From contig JAFKJY010000054.1 of the NCBI GenBank assembly GCA_017305835.1, positions 1 through 64,000 of the forward strand: a stretch of 64,000 bases of DNA, written 5' to 3'. The translations under genes were made by a program, and so were the position numbers. Source of the DNA: Hyphomicrobiales bacterium (GTDB taxonomy: Bacteria > Pseudomonadota > Alphaproteobacteria > Rhizobiales > Rhizobiaceae). Shown here in pieces: positions 32,411 through 40,044 of this stretch. The notes beneath the pieces are model-generated. The model saw only the letters and a list, made by a program, of their open reading frames with translations. It was not told where the DNA came from and did not search any database. Positions within the stretch are counted from its first letter, which is position 1; every line of letters starts with the position of its first letter.

Positions 32411-33367
32411 ATGAAGACATTTCTTGCAGCCGCGGCGCTCGCCGCGGTGATGATCGCCGGAACGGCCCATGCCGCGACCAAGCGCATCGCGCTGGTCCTG
32501 CCCGGGCCGATCACCGACGGCACGTTCAACTCCGCCGCCAACAAGGGCATCGAGGCGGCCAAGAAGAAGTACGACATCGATGTCGTGGTGCGCGAGAACA
32601 CCGACTTCGCGCAGATCGAGGACGTGCTGCGGTCCTATGCCGAGGACGGCTTCGACATGGTGATCGGCCACGGCTTCCAGTTCGCCGAGCCGGTGATGAA
32701 CATCCATGCCGACTATCCCAAGACCTTCTTCGTGGTGAACACGGCGCAGGTCGCGGCGGAGCCCAACGTCGCCTCCTTCGACAACCGCTGGGGCGATGCG
32801 GGCTATCTCGCCGGCGCGGTCGCCGCGCTCTATTCCAAGACCGGCAAGATCGGTCATGTCGGGGCGATCCCCGTGCCGGTCATCGAGCAGTACAATCTCG
32901 GCTTCGAGCGCGGTGCCAAGCGCATGAAGCCCGAGACGCAGGTGCTGTCGGCCTATGTCGGCTCCTTCAGCGACATCGCGCGCGGCGCCGAGATCACGAC
33001 CTCGCAGATCGAGCAGGGCGCCGACGTCGTCACCTCGACCGGCAACGAGAACGTGATCGGCACGATCCAGGCTGCGCAGAAGGCCAAGGTGCTGGCGATC
33101 GGCACGGCCTTCGACAGCGCCGCCATGGCGCCCGAGACGATCATCACGACGGCGCTGATCAACATGGACGTCAACATCGACCTCGCCGTGGGCAAGCTGA
33201 TCGACGGCACGCTGAAGCCGGAGACCTACGTGCTGGGCATCAATGACGGCGGCATCGGGCTGGCGCCCCTGCGGGGCTTCGAGAGCAAGATCTCGGCCGA
33301 GGACAAGGCCAGGATCGACCAGCTCGTCAAGGATCTCGCCGAGGGCAAGATCACGGACCTGCCCTGA
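32411..33367 (+). CDS. BMP family ABC transporter substrate-binding protein
   Basis: A 318-residue basic-membrane-protein (Bmp/Med) family binding protein. A signal peptide covers residues 1-22 (MKTF start, Ala-rich core, ending AHA); the mature part has the IALVLPGPITDGTFN opening, GFDMVIGHGFQFAEPV, the DNRWGDAGYLAGAVAALYSKTGKIG stretch and a GINDGGIGLAPL C-terminal block. The ATG at 32411 has an AAAAGGGGAA site. BMP proteins with RbsA-like two-domain ATPases import purine nucleosides or related N-heterocycles. Here the ligand could be the hydantoin- or ureide-like substrate of the upstream enzymes. Confidence 0.9.
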   Translation: MKTFLAAAALAAVMIAGTAHAATKRIALVLPGPITDGTFNSAANKGIEAAKKKYDIDVVVRENTDFAQIEDVLRSYAEDGFDMVIGHGFQFAEPVMNIHADYPKTFFVVNTAQVAAEPNVASFDNRWGDAGYLAGAVAALYSKTGKIGHVGAIPVPVIEQYNLGFERGAKRMKPETQVLSAYVGSFSDIARGAEITTSQIEQGADVVTSTGNENVIGTIQAAQKAKVLAIGTAFDSAAMAPETIITTALINMDVNIDLAVGKLIDGTLKPETYVLGINDGGIGLAPLRGFESKISAEDKARIDQLVKDLAEGKITDLP

Positions 33368-33373
33368 CCGGCC

Positions 33374-34945
33374 ATGACGAGCGACCCGTCCGAGAGGGTC
33401 GGCTTCGTCGCCCTGCAGGCCGTCACGAAACGGTTCGGCCCGGTCGTGGCCAACCGGTCGGTCGACCTGCAGGTCGGCGCCGGTGAAGTTCTCGCCCTGG
33501 TGGGCGAGAACGGCGCCGGCAAGTCGACCATCGTCAACATGCTGTCCGGCCTGTTCATGCCGGACGAGGGCCGCATCCTGATGGAGGGGCAGCCCGTGCG
33601 GCTGCACTCTCCCTCGGTCGCGGTCCGGGCCGGCATCGGCACCGTGCACCAGCACTACATGCTGGTGCCGACGCTGACCGCGCTCGACAACATCGCCCTG
33701 CAGCAGACCGAGCTCGGCCTCGGCCGGCTCGACCGGGCTGCGCTCGCCGCGCGGGTAAGGCAGGTCGCGGCCGACCTCGGCTTCAGCCTCGACCTCGACA
33801 GCCGCATCGACGGGCTCGACGTCGCCCAGCAGCAGCGCATCGAGATCGTCAAGTCGATGATGCATGCGGTGCGCCTGCTCATCCTCGACGAGCCGACGGC
33901 CGTGCTGGGGGCCGACGACAGGCGCCATCTGTTCGAGGTGATCGCCCGGCTGAAGGGCCAGGGCACGGCCGTCATCCTCATCACCCACAAGCTCGAGGAC
34001 GTCTTCGCCATCGCCGACCGGGCGGTGATCCTGCGGGGAGGGCGGGTCGTGGCGGCCTCGCGCGTCGCCGACCTCACCGCGGCGGCCATCGTCGCCCACA
34101 TGGTCGGGACCGCCGACAGCGGCAAGGCCGAGGCGATCGCCACGGGCTCGCACAGGCGCGGTGGCGCGCCGGCCGGGGCAACCGCAGTTTGCCGCGTCCG
34201 CGGCGTCACGCTGCGGCGTGCCAACGGCTCGGTCGCCGTGTCGGGCCTCGACGTCGACCTGAACGCCGGCGAAATCCTCGCGCTGGCAGGCGTGGAGGGC
34301 AACGGCCAGAGCGAACTCGTCGCCTGCCTCGCCGGCATGAGCCGGCCGTATGGCGGCACCATCGAAAGCCTCGGCGAGCGCTCCGACGGCCGCCGCTGGG
34401 GCGCGGCGCGCCTGCGCGCGCTGGGCCTGCGCCACGTTCCGGAGGACCGGCGCCGCTACGGCATCGTCGGCCCGATGAGCCTCGCCCGCAACTACCTGCT
34501 CGGCAACCAGGATCGTCCCGCCTTCTTCCGCTGGGGGTTGGTCAAAACCCGACGGCTCAGGGACGCAGTCGCCGCGCGGCTTGCCGAATACCAGGTCGTG
34601 GCGCCCGGTCCCGAGACGCCGATGCAGAACCTTTCGGGCGGCAACCAGCAGAAGACGGTGCTCGCGCGCGAGCTCGGCGCCGACACGAGGATCCTCCTCG
34701 CCGCGCACCCCTCGCGCGGCCTCGACATCAAGACGATCCGCTTCGTCCACTCGGTGCTGGAGGAGGCCCGAGCGAAGGGCGCGGCGATCCTGCTGCAATC
34801 CTCCGACATCGACGAGATCATGGCCGTCGCCGACAGGGTGATCGTCTTTTCCGACGGCCGGGTGTTCGGCCCCGCTGCCTGCGACACGCTCAGCCGGGCC
34901 CAGCTCGGCTCATGGATCGCCGGCCATCAGGAGGTCACGCCATGA
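33374..34945 (+). CDS. ABC transporter ATP-binding protein, two nucleotide-binding domains (BMP/nucleoside type)
   Basis: A 523-residue ATPase with two fused nucleotide-binding domains. The N-domain has Walker A GENGAGKST near residue 44, a non-canonical signature around LDVAQQQRIEIVKSMM, and Walker B LLILDEPTAVLGADD. The C-domain has a degenerate Walker A, GVEGNGQSELV, and signature LSGGNQQK near 417 with AAHPSRGLD where most relatives have AAQPTRGLD. This asymmetric layout is usual for BMP-type and ribose-type importers. It overlaps the first permease by 4 bp. Confidence 0.92.
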   Translation: MTSDPSERVGFVALQAVTKRFGPVVANRSVDLQVGAGEVLALVGENGAGKSTIVNMLSGLFMPDEGRILMEGQPVRLHSPSVAVRAGIGTVHQHYMLVPTLTALDNIALQQTELGLGRLDRAALAARVRQVAADLGFSLDLDSRIDGLDVAQQQRIEIVKSMMHAVRLLILDEPTAVLGADDRRHLFEVIARLKGQGTAVILITHKLEDVFAIADRAVILRGGRVVAASRVADLTAAAIVAHMVGTADSGKAEAIATGSHRRGGAPAGATAVCRVRGVTLRRANGSVAVSGLDVDLNAGEILALAGVEGNGQSELVACLAGMSRPYGGTIESLGERSDGRRWGAARLRALGLRHVPEDRRRYGIVGPMSLARNYLLGNQDRPAFFRWGLVKTRRLRDAVAARLAEYQVVAPGPETPMQNLSGGNQQKTVLARELGADTRILLAAHPSRGLDIKTIRFVHSVLEEARAKGAAILLQSSDIDEIMAVADRVIVFSDGRVFGPAACDTLSRAQLGSWIAGHQEVTP

Positions 34946-35964
34946 CGCGCCTGAATCGACCAGAGGTTTACGGGATCGTCTTCGTTGTGGCCCTCGTGGT
35001 GGGCGCCATCCTCGTTGCCGGCGCAAACCCGTTCGAGGTGGCGCGGGCCGCCGTGCAGCGTGCGCTGTTCACGCGGGCAGGCTTTCTGGAAGCGCTGCTG
35101 CGCACCGTTCCGCTGACGATCATGGGGCTGGGCATCGCGCTCTCGTTCCGCGCCGGCGTCTTCAACATCGGCATGGACGGGCAACTGATCGCCGGCAGCG
35201 CGCTGGCCGTGGCGCTGGCGCCGTGGCTGCCGGGCGGCGCGGCCGGCATCGCGCTCTTCCTCGCGCTCGGCATTGCCGGCGGCGCGGCGTGGGGCGGCAT
35301 CGCCGGCCTCATCAAGGCGCGGCTGGGCGGCAACGAGATCATCACCACCATCATGCTCACCTATGTCGCCACGCAGCTCCTGTCGTGGCTGGTGCGCGGG
35401 CCGATGCAGGAGAAGATGCGGATCATTCCGCGCTCAGATCCGATCGACGCCGCGCTGCGCCTGCCGGTGATCGTCGAGGGGACGCGCATCCATGCCGGCT
35501 TCCTCGTCGCCGTGCTCGCCGTCGTCGCGACCGCCTTCGTCGTCCGGCGCGGCCGCTACGGCTTCAAGCTCGACGTGGTCGGCCAGAACGCGAGCGCGGC
35601 CGCCTATGCCGGCATGAACCCGGCCGCGATCGCGGGAATGGTGCTGGCCGTCTCGGGCGGCTTCGCCGGCCTCGCCGGCGCCGTCGAGATCTCCGGCGTC
35701 TACGGCCGCCTTCAGGAAGGGTTCGCGCCCGGTTTCGGCATCAGCGCCATCGCGGTGGCGCTGGTCGTGCGCCTCAACCCGTGGCTGGTGCCGGTCTCGG
35801 CGCTCGGCTTTTCGCTCCTCTATGCCGGGCTGGGTTCTGTGGCGCAGAAGGCGCTGGTGCCGTTCCCGCTGATCAACATCATCGAGGGCGCCGTGGTGTT
35901 CCTCTTCCTCGCCGCGTCGGTGATGCCGGCGCGCGTGCCCGCCGGAGCGAAATCGGATGGATGA
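34942..35964 (+). CDS. ABC transporter permease, BMP/nucleoside type (first)
   Basis: A 340-residue permease of the YufP/NupP type. A first hydrophobic segment follows an N-terminal Arg/Asn-rich stretch. Family blocks are LGIALSFRAGVFNIGMDGQLIAG, the GLIKARLGGNEIITTIMLTYVA segment and GLAGAVEISGVYGRLQEGF. A CAGGAGG site precedes the ATG, which overlaps the ATPase stop (ATGA). It overlaps the second permease gene by 8 bp. Confidence 0.9.
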   Translation: MTRLNRPEVYGIVFVVALVVGAILVAGANPFEVARAAVQRALFTRAGFLEALLRTVPLTIMGLGIALSFRAGVFNIGMDGQLIAGSALAVALAPWLPGGAAGIALFLALGIAGGAAWGGIAGLIKARLGGNEIITTIMLTYVATQLLSWLVRGPMQEKMRIIPRSDPIDAALRLPVIVEGTRIHAGFLVAVLAVVATAFVVRRGRYGFKLDVVGQNASAAAYAGMNPAAIAGMVLAVSGGFAGLAGAVEISGVYGRLQEGFAPGFGISAIAVALVVRLNPWLVPVSALGFSLLYAGLGSVAQKALVPFPLINIIEGAVVFLFLAASVMPARVPAGAKSDG

Positions 35965-36886
35965 GATCCTGTTCGTGTCGGCGGTGCTGGCCGCCGGCAT
36001 CCGCCTCGCCACGCCGATCATGCTCGCCGCCCTCGGCGAGACGCTCGGCCAGCGCTCCGGCGTCATCAATGTCGGCATCGAGGGCATCATGCTCGTCGGC
36101 GCCTTCGTGGCGGTGCTGGGCGCGGTCGAGACCGGCAGCCCGTGGGCCGGGCTCGCGCTCGCCATGCTGGCGGGGGCGGCGATGGGCGCGATCCACGCCT
36201 ATTTCTCGGTGGTGCTGAAGGCCGAGCAGATCGTCGCCGGCATCGCGCTCCTGTTCCTCGGCATCGGTCTGTCGGGCTACGGCTACCGCCTGACGCTGGG
36301 CGCGTCGGGCACGGCTGCCGCCATCCCCGGCTTTCGTCCGCTGGACGTGCTCGGCCTCGCCGGCGTCCCGGGGATCGGCCCCATCCTGTTCGGTCAGCAG
36401 GCGCTGGTCTACCTGACCTTCGCGGCGGCGATCGCGATGGCGTGGATGTTTTCCTCGACACGGCTGGGCGTCATCGTCAAGGCGGTCGGCGAATATCCGG
36501 CCGCCGCGGCGTCGGCGGGCATCGGCGTCGACCGTGTGCGCTTCGCCTGCGTATCGGTGGGCGGCGCCCTGGCCGGCGCCGGCGGCGCCTTCCTGTCGAT
36601 CGCCCATCTGTGGGGCTTCGTGGAAGGCATGACGGCGGGCCGCGGCTTCCTCGCGATCGCCTGCGTCGTGCTCGCCCGCTGGAGCCCGCTCGCAGCGATC
36701 GCGGTCGCGCTGCTGTTCGGCATCGCGGACGCCCTGCAAATCCGCGTCCAGTCGATGATGCCGGGCGTCCCCTACCAGTTCTTCGTCATCGCGCCCTATC
36801 TGGTCGCCATCGCGGCCGTGGGGATCGGCAGCCGCACTGCCATGCCGGCCGCACTCGGCAAGCCGTTCCGTCCGGGCGGCCGCTGA
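35957..36886 (+). CDS. ABC transporter permease, BMP/nucleoside type (second)
   Basis: A 309-residue permease of the YufQ/NupQ type. Blocks include LAALGETLGQRSGVINVGIEGIM, a VLKAEQIVAGIALLFLGIGLS segment and AGGAFLSIAHLWGFVEGMTAGRG. It is the last gene of the hydantoinase/importer island and converges on the antiporter genes, with only 30 bp between stops. A CCGGT/ACCGG dyad near 36908-36923 is the only candidate terminator seen in that gap and it is weak. Confidence 0.9.
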   Translation: MDEILFVSAVLAAGIRLATPIMLAALGETLGQRSGVINVGIEGIMLVGAFVAVLGAVETGSPWAGLALAMLAGAAMGAIHAYFSVVLKAEQIVAGIALLFLGIGLSGYGYRLTLGASGTAAAIPGFRPLDVLGLAGVPGIGPILFGQQALVYLTFAAAIAMAWMFSSTRLGVIVKAVGEYPAAAASAGIGVDRVRFACVSVGGALAGAGGAFLSIAHLWGFVEGMTAGRGFLAIACVVLARWSPLAAIAVALLFGIADALQIRVQSMMPGVPYQFFVIAPYLVAIAAVGIGSRTAMPAALGKPFRPGGR

Positions 36887-36916
36887 TCGGCTCCGGCCCG
36901 AAGCGGCCCGGTTGCC

Positions 36917-37318
36917 TCACCGGCCGCCGTCGACGGCTCGGTCCTGCTCCGCCTTGAGCGCGCCCGCGCGCCGGGCCGGGTGCGCAGGCACGTTGCCGCT
37001 TCCCTCGGCCCGATCGCGATACAGCGCCGCGCGGGCGAGCAGCATCAGCGTCACCGGCGTCGTGACCGTGATAAAGACGCCGATCAGGATTTCGTGCACG
37101 ACCGGGCGCGAGCCGAGGACCGAGAAGCAGATGATCGAAGCGAGCACGATCGAGCCCGTGCCCCAGCTCGTGCCGAGCGTGGGCGCGTGCACGCGCTCGA
37201 AGAAGGTGCGGAAGCGCAGGGTGCCGATCGCGCCGGCGAGCGCGAGCGCGGCCCCGACGAGGACGAGGGCGGCCGTCAGCAACGCCGCCCAGCCGGGCAG
37301 GTCCGCGGCGTGGGTCAT
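36917..37318 (-). CDS. mrpG: Na+/H+ antiporter subunit G (Mrp/Mnh/Pha)
   Basis: A 133-residue small membrane subunit with three hydrophobic segments (near residues 10-30, 43-65 and 70-90) and the MnhG/PhaG signature GAIGTLRFRTFFERVHAPTLG, followed by a charged C-terminal tail rich in Arg. It is the last gene of the minus-strand antiporter operon and overlaps mrpF by 4 bp. Mrp complexes export Na+ or K+ in exchange for H+ and are needed for salt and alkaline-pH tolerance. Confidence 0.92.
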   Translation of the reverse strand: MTHAADLPGWAALLTAALVLVGAALALAGAIGTLRFRTFFERVHAPTLGTSWGTGSIVLASIICFSVLGSRPVVHEILIGVFITVTTPVTLMLLARAALYRDRAEGSGNVPAHPARRAGALKAEQDRAVDGGR

Positions 37319-37599
37319 TCGATGACCTCCCCGCGCATCAGGAACTTCGCCAGCGCGACGCTGGAGACGAAGCCCAGCACGGCGATGATCAGGGCCGCCT
37401 CGAAATAGATCTGGCTTCCGGTGCGGATGCCGACGGTCAGCACCAGCAGCATGGCGCAGACATAGATCGCGTCGAGGCAGAGCACCCGGTCCTGCGCGCG
37501 CGGGCCGCGGATGAGGCGGTAGGTGTAGCAGCCCATAGCCACCACGAGCATCGTCTGGGCGATCGTCACGGACCACAGCAGGACGTCGGCGGCGGTCAT
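37315..37599 (-). CDS. mrpF: Na+/H+ antiporter subunit F
   Basis: A 94-residue subunit with three transmembrane helices and the MrpF/MnhF block YRLIRGPRAQDRVLCLDAIY. The ATG at 37599 gives the standard family length and overlaps mrpE by 4 bp; the long open frame upstream is the overlapped reading of mrpE. The product is a small structural subunit of the antiporter complex. Confidence 0.92.
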   Translation of the reverse strand: MTAADVLLWSVTIAQTMLVVAMGCYTYRLIRGPRAQDRVLCLDAIYVCAMLLVLTVGIRTGSQIYFEAALIIAVLGFVSSVALAKFLMRGEVIE

Positions 37600-38078
37600 T
37601 CGAAGATCTCCATGAGCAGCCTCTCGTAGCGGTTCTTGATCAGGGCGACCCAATCCTCCTCGTTCACGAGGTCGAGGACATGGATGTGCAGCACGCCGGA
37701 GCCCGGATCGTGCTCGATCCAGGCCGTTCCCGGCGTGCTGGTCACGATGCAGGCGAGCACGGCCAGCCCCGTCTCGTCGCGCAGGTCCAGCGGGATCGCC
37801 ACGAAGCCGGCCGAATGGTCGCGAGGGCCGCGCAGGATGACGCCGACGACGGCGATGTTGGAGCGCAGGATGTCCAGAAGCACGATCCCGACCAGCCACG
37901 GGATGAGCTGCCATCGCCGTAGCCTGGGCTTGGCGGGTTGCAGCGCGGCCATGGCGCGGGAGGCGGCCACCGCGACGATCGCGCCGAGGAGCAACTGCCC
38001 CGGCGAAAACGAGGTCAGCAGCAGCCACATCAGCAGGAGCGCGGCAGTCAGGACCGGATAGGGCAGTACGCGGCTCAT
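37596..38078 (-). CDS. mrpE: Na+/H+ antiporter subunit E
   Basis: A 160-residue MrpE subunit with two N-terminal hydrophobic segments (residues 5-40), then the SNIAVVGVILRGP block, VIVTSTPGT-like ACIVTSTPGTAWIEHD, and a cytoplasmic C-terminal domain. It overlaps mrpD by 4 bp and mrpF by 4 bp. Confidence 0.92.
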   Translation of the reverse strand: MSRVLPYPVLTAALLLMWLLLTSFSPGQLLLGAIVAVAASRAMAALQPAKPRLRRWQLIPWLVGIVLLDILRSNIAVVGVILRGPRDHSAGFVAIPLDLRDETGLAVLACIVTSTPGTAWIEHDPGSGVLHIHVLDLVNEEDWVALIKNRYERLLMEIFE

Positions 38079-39703
38079 TTGGTGCCGCTCCCCGCGTCAG
38101 CCGTCCCCAGCACGCCGTGGATGTAGCTCAGCGGATCGTGCAGCGAGCGGGCGGCCGCGTCCGTGTAGCCGATCACTGCGCCGCCCTCGACGGTCAGCAG
38201 CAGGCAGAGCGCCAGCAGCGCGACGATCGGGGCGATCTCCACCACCAGCACCCGCGGGACGATGGTCTCGAGCGGCGCCCAGAAGGTGCGGATGCCGGTG
38301 CGCATCATCGCGACCAGCGCGGCCAGCCCGGAGAGGATGACCAGCGCGAGCAGCAGCCAGGTGCGGGCCGGGATGTCGCCCGTGCTGCCCAGCCCGTCGA
38401 GGTTCAGCATGCCCGTAAGCATGGCGAACTTGCCGATGAAGCCCGAAAGCGGCGGCAGGCCCGCGAGCAGCAGGGTGGTGCAGCCGAAGCAGACGCCGAG
38501 GACGGCGAGCGCCCCGGGCATCGTCACCCCGACCTCCTCGTCCTCGTGCTCGCCCGGCTCCTCGCCGTCCTCGCCATAGGCCTCGATCGTAACCGCCAGG
38601 AGGTCGGCTCCGGGCTCGCGCGCGCGCTCCACGAGCTCGGTCAGCATGAAGAGCGCGGCGGTGCCGAAGGTCGAGCTGACGAGGTAGAACAGGGCTCCCG
38701 AGACCACGGCGGCGTCGCCCATGCCGACGGCCGCGAGCAGGGTGCCCGAGGAGACGAGCACGCTGTAGCCGGCGAGCCTGCCCAGCGCCTGCGAGGCGAG
38801 CACGCCGGACGTCGCGAATGCGAGCGTCGCCAAGCCGCCCCACAGCAGCGCGATGCCGCCGAACCCGGTGAGCTCGCCCGCCTCGCTGCCGAAGAACAGC
38901 AGGGTCAGGCGCAGCAGCACGTAGATGCCGACCTTGGTGAGCAGCACGAAGATGGCGCCGACCGGGGCGGCCGCCGCCATGTAGGCCGGCGGAAGCCAGA
39001 AGCCGAGCGGCCACATGCCCGCCTTGACGAGGAACGCGACGCCGAGGATCGCCGCGCCCGCCTGCACCAGCATCCGGTCCTCGGCCGGCACCTGCGCCAT
39101 GCGCAGCGCGAGGTCGGCCATGTTGAGCGTGCCGGCGACGCCGTAGATCAGGCTGACGCCGACGAGGAAGAGCAGCGAGGCGGCGAGGTTGATCGAGATG
39201 TAGTGCAGCCCCGAGCGCACACGGAACGCGCCGGTGCCGTGCAGCAGCAGGCCGTAGGACGCCGCCAGCGTCACCTCGAAGAAGACGAAGAGGTTGAAGA
39301 CGTCGCCCGTCAGGAAGGCGCCGCCGAGGCCCATGAGGAGGAACTGGAAGAGCGAGTGGAAGTGCGGCCCCGCCCTGTGCCAGCGGGCCATCGAGAAGAC
39401 CAGCGCGGCGAGGCCCAGGACGGCGGTGACGGCCAGCATCAGGGCCGACAGCCGGTCGAGCACGAGCACGATGGCGAAGGGCGCCGGCCAGTTCGCGACG
39501 GCGTAGGAGGACGACAGCGCGCCGGGGCCGCCGGCGTCCGCCATGCGCATCAGCGCGATGGCTACGACCAGCAGCAGCACGGTCGAGGCGAGGCTGACCA
39601 GCGCCTTGGCCGTATGGCGCAGCTCGTCGATCAGCAGCAGCGCCGCGCCCGTCGCCAGCGGGAGCAGGATCGGCACGACGAGGAGGTGCTTCGTCCACTC
39701 CAT
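38075..39703 (-). CDS. mrpD: Na+/H+ antiporter subunit D
   Basis: A 542-residue polytopic subunit of the NADH-quinone-oxidoreductase NuoM/NuoN family, with about 14 hydrophobic segments. Conserved blocks include FNLFVFFEVTLAASYGLLLHG and, near residues 213-222, AFLVKAGMWPLGFWLP with the proton-path Lys. A charged insert of about 30 residues (EDGEEPGEHEDEEVG) separates two membrane segments, as in rhizobial PhaD. It overlaps mrpC by 1 bp. Related to MrpA, and together they carry the cation and proton channels. Confidence 0.93.
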   Translation of the reverse strand: MEWTKHLLVVPILLPLATGAALLLIDELRHTAKALVSLASTVLLLVVAIALMRMADAGGPGALSSSYAVANWPAPFAIVLVLDRLSALMLAVTAVLGLAALVFSMARWHRAGPHFHSLFQFLLMGLGGAFLTGDVFNLFVFFEVTLAASYGLLLHGTGAFRVRSGLHYISINLAASLLFLVGVSLIYGVAGTLNMADLALRMAQVPAEDRMLVQAGAAILGVAFLVKAGMWPLGFWLPPAYMAAAAPVGAIFVLLTKVGIYVLLRLTLLFFGSEAGELTGFGGIALLWGGLATLAFATSGVLASQALGRLAGYSVLVSSGTLLAAVGMGDAAVVSGALFYLVSSTFGTAALFMLTELVERAREPGADLLAVTIEAYGEDGEEPGEHEDEEVGVTMPGALAVLGVCFGCTTLLLAGLPPLSGFIGKFAMLTGMLNLDGLGSTGDIPARTWLLLALVILSGLAALVAMMRTGIRTFWAPLETIVPRVLVVEIAPIVALLALCLLLTVEGGAVIGYTDAAARSLHDPLSYIHGVLGTADAGSGTK

Positions 39704-40044
39704 CAGCGCGACTCCCGCCCGTCGACGTGGTCGCTGCCGGTCAGGCCGCGCGCGGCGAGCAGCACCACCAGCAGCAGCGCGGTGGTGGCGAAGCCGATCA
39801 CGATCGCCGTCAGCACCAGCGCCTGCGGGACCGGATCCGCGAAGTCGGCGGGGCTTCCCGCGCCGTCCGTCCCGAGCACGGGCGCCGCGCCGACGCGCAG
39901 GCGGCCCATGCTGAAGATGAACAGGTTCACCGCGTAGGACAGCAGTGAGAGGCCGATGACGAGCTGGTAGGTGCGAGGGCGCAGGACGAGCCAGACGCCG
40001 GAGCCGGTGAGCACGCCGATGGCGAGCGCGAGCGTCAGTTCCAT
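39703..40044 (-). CDS. mrpC: Na+/H+ antiporter subunit C
   Basis: A 113-residue NuoK-like subunit with three transmembrane segments and the MnhC block LVLRPRTYQLVIGLSLLSYAVNLFIF, then DPVPQALVLTAIVIGFATTAL. The ATG at 40044 overlaps the mrpAB gene by 10 bp. The length fits the family. Confidence 0.93.
   Translation of the reverse strand: MELTLALAIGVLTGSGVWLVLRPRTYQLVIGLSLLSYAVNLFIFSMGRLRVGAAPVLGTDGAGSPADFADPVPQALVLTAIVIGFATTALLLVVLLAARGLTGSDHVDGRESR

Noticed and set aside
32357-34798. Minus-strand frame of about 813 codons opposite the BMP importer genes
   Set aside because: Antisense to a conserved binding protein and ATPase; no ribosome-binding site or recognisable domain.
36887-36923. 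Terminator between the BMP permease and mrpG
   Set aside because: Only a 5-bp CCGGT/ACCGG dyad overlapping the mrpG stop is visible and there is no T-tract, so it is not listed as a feature.
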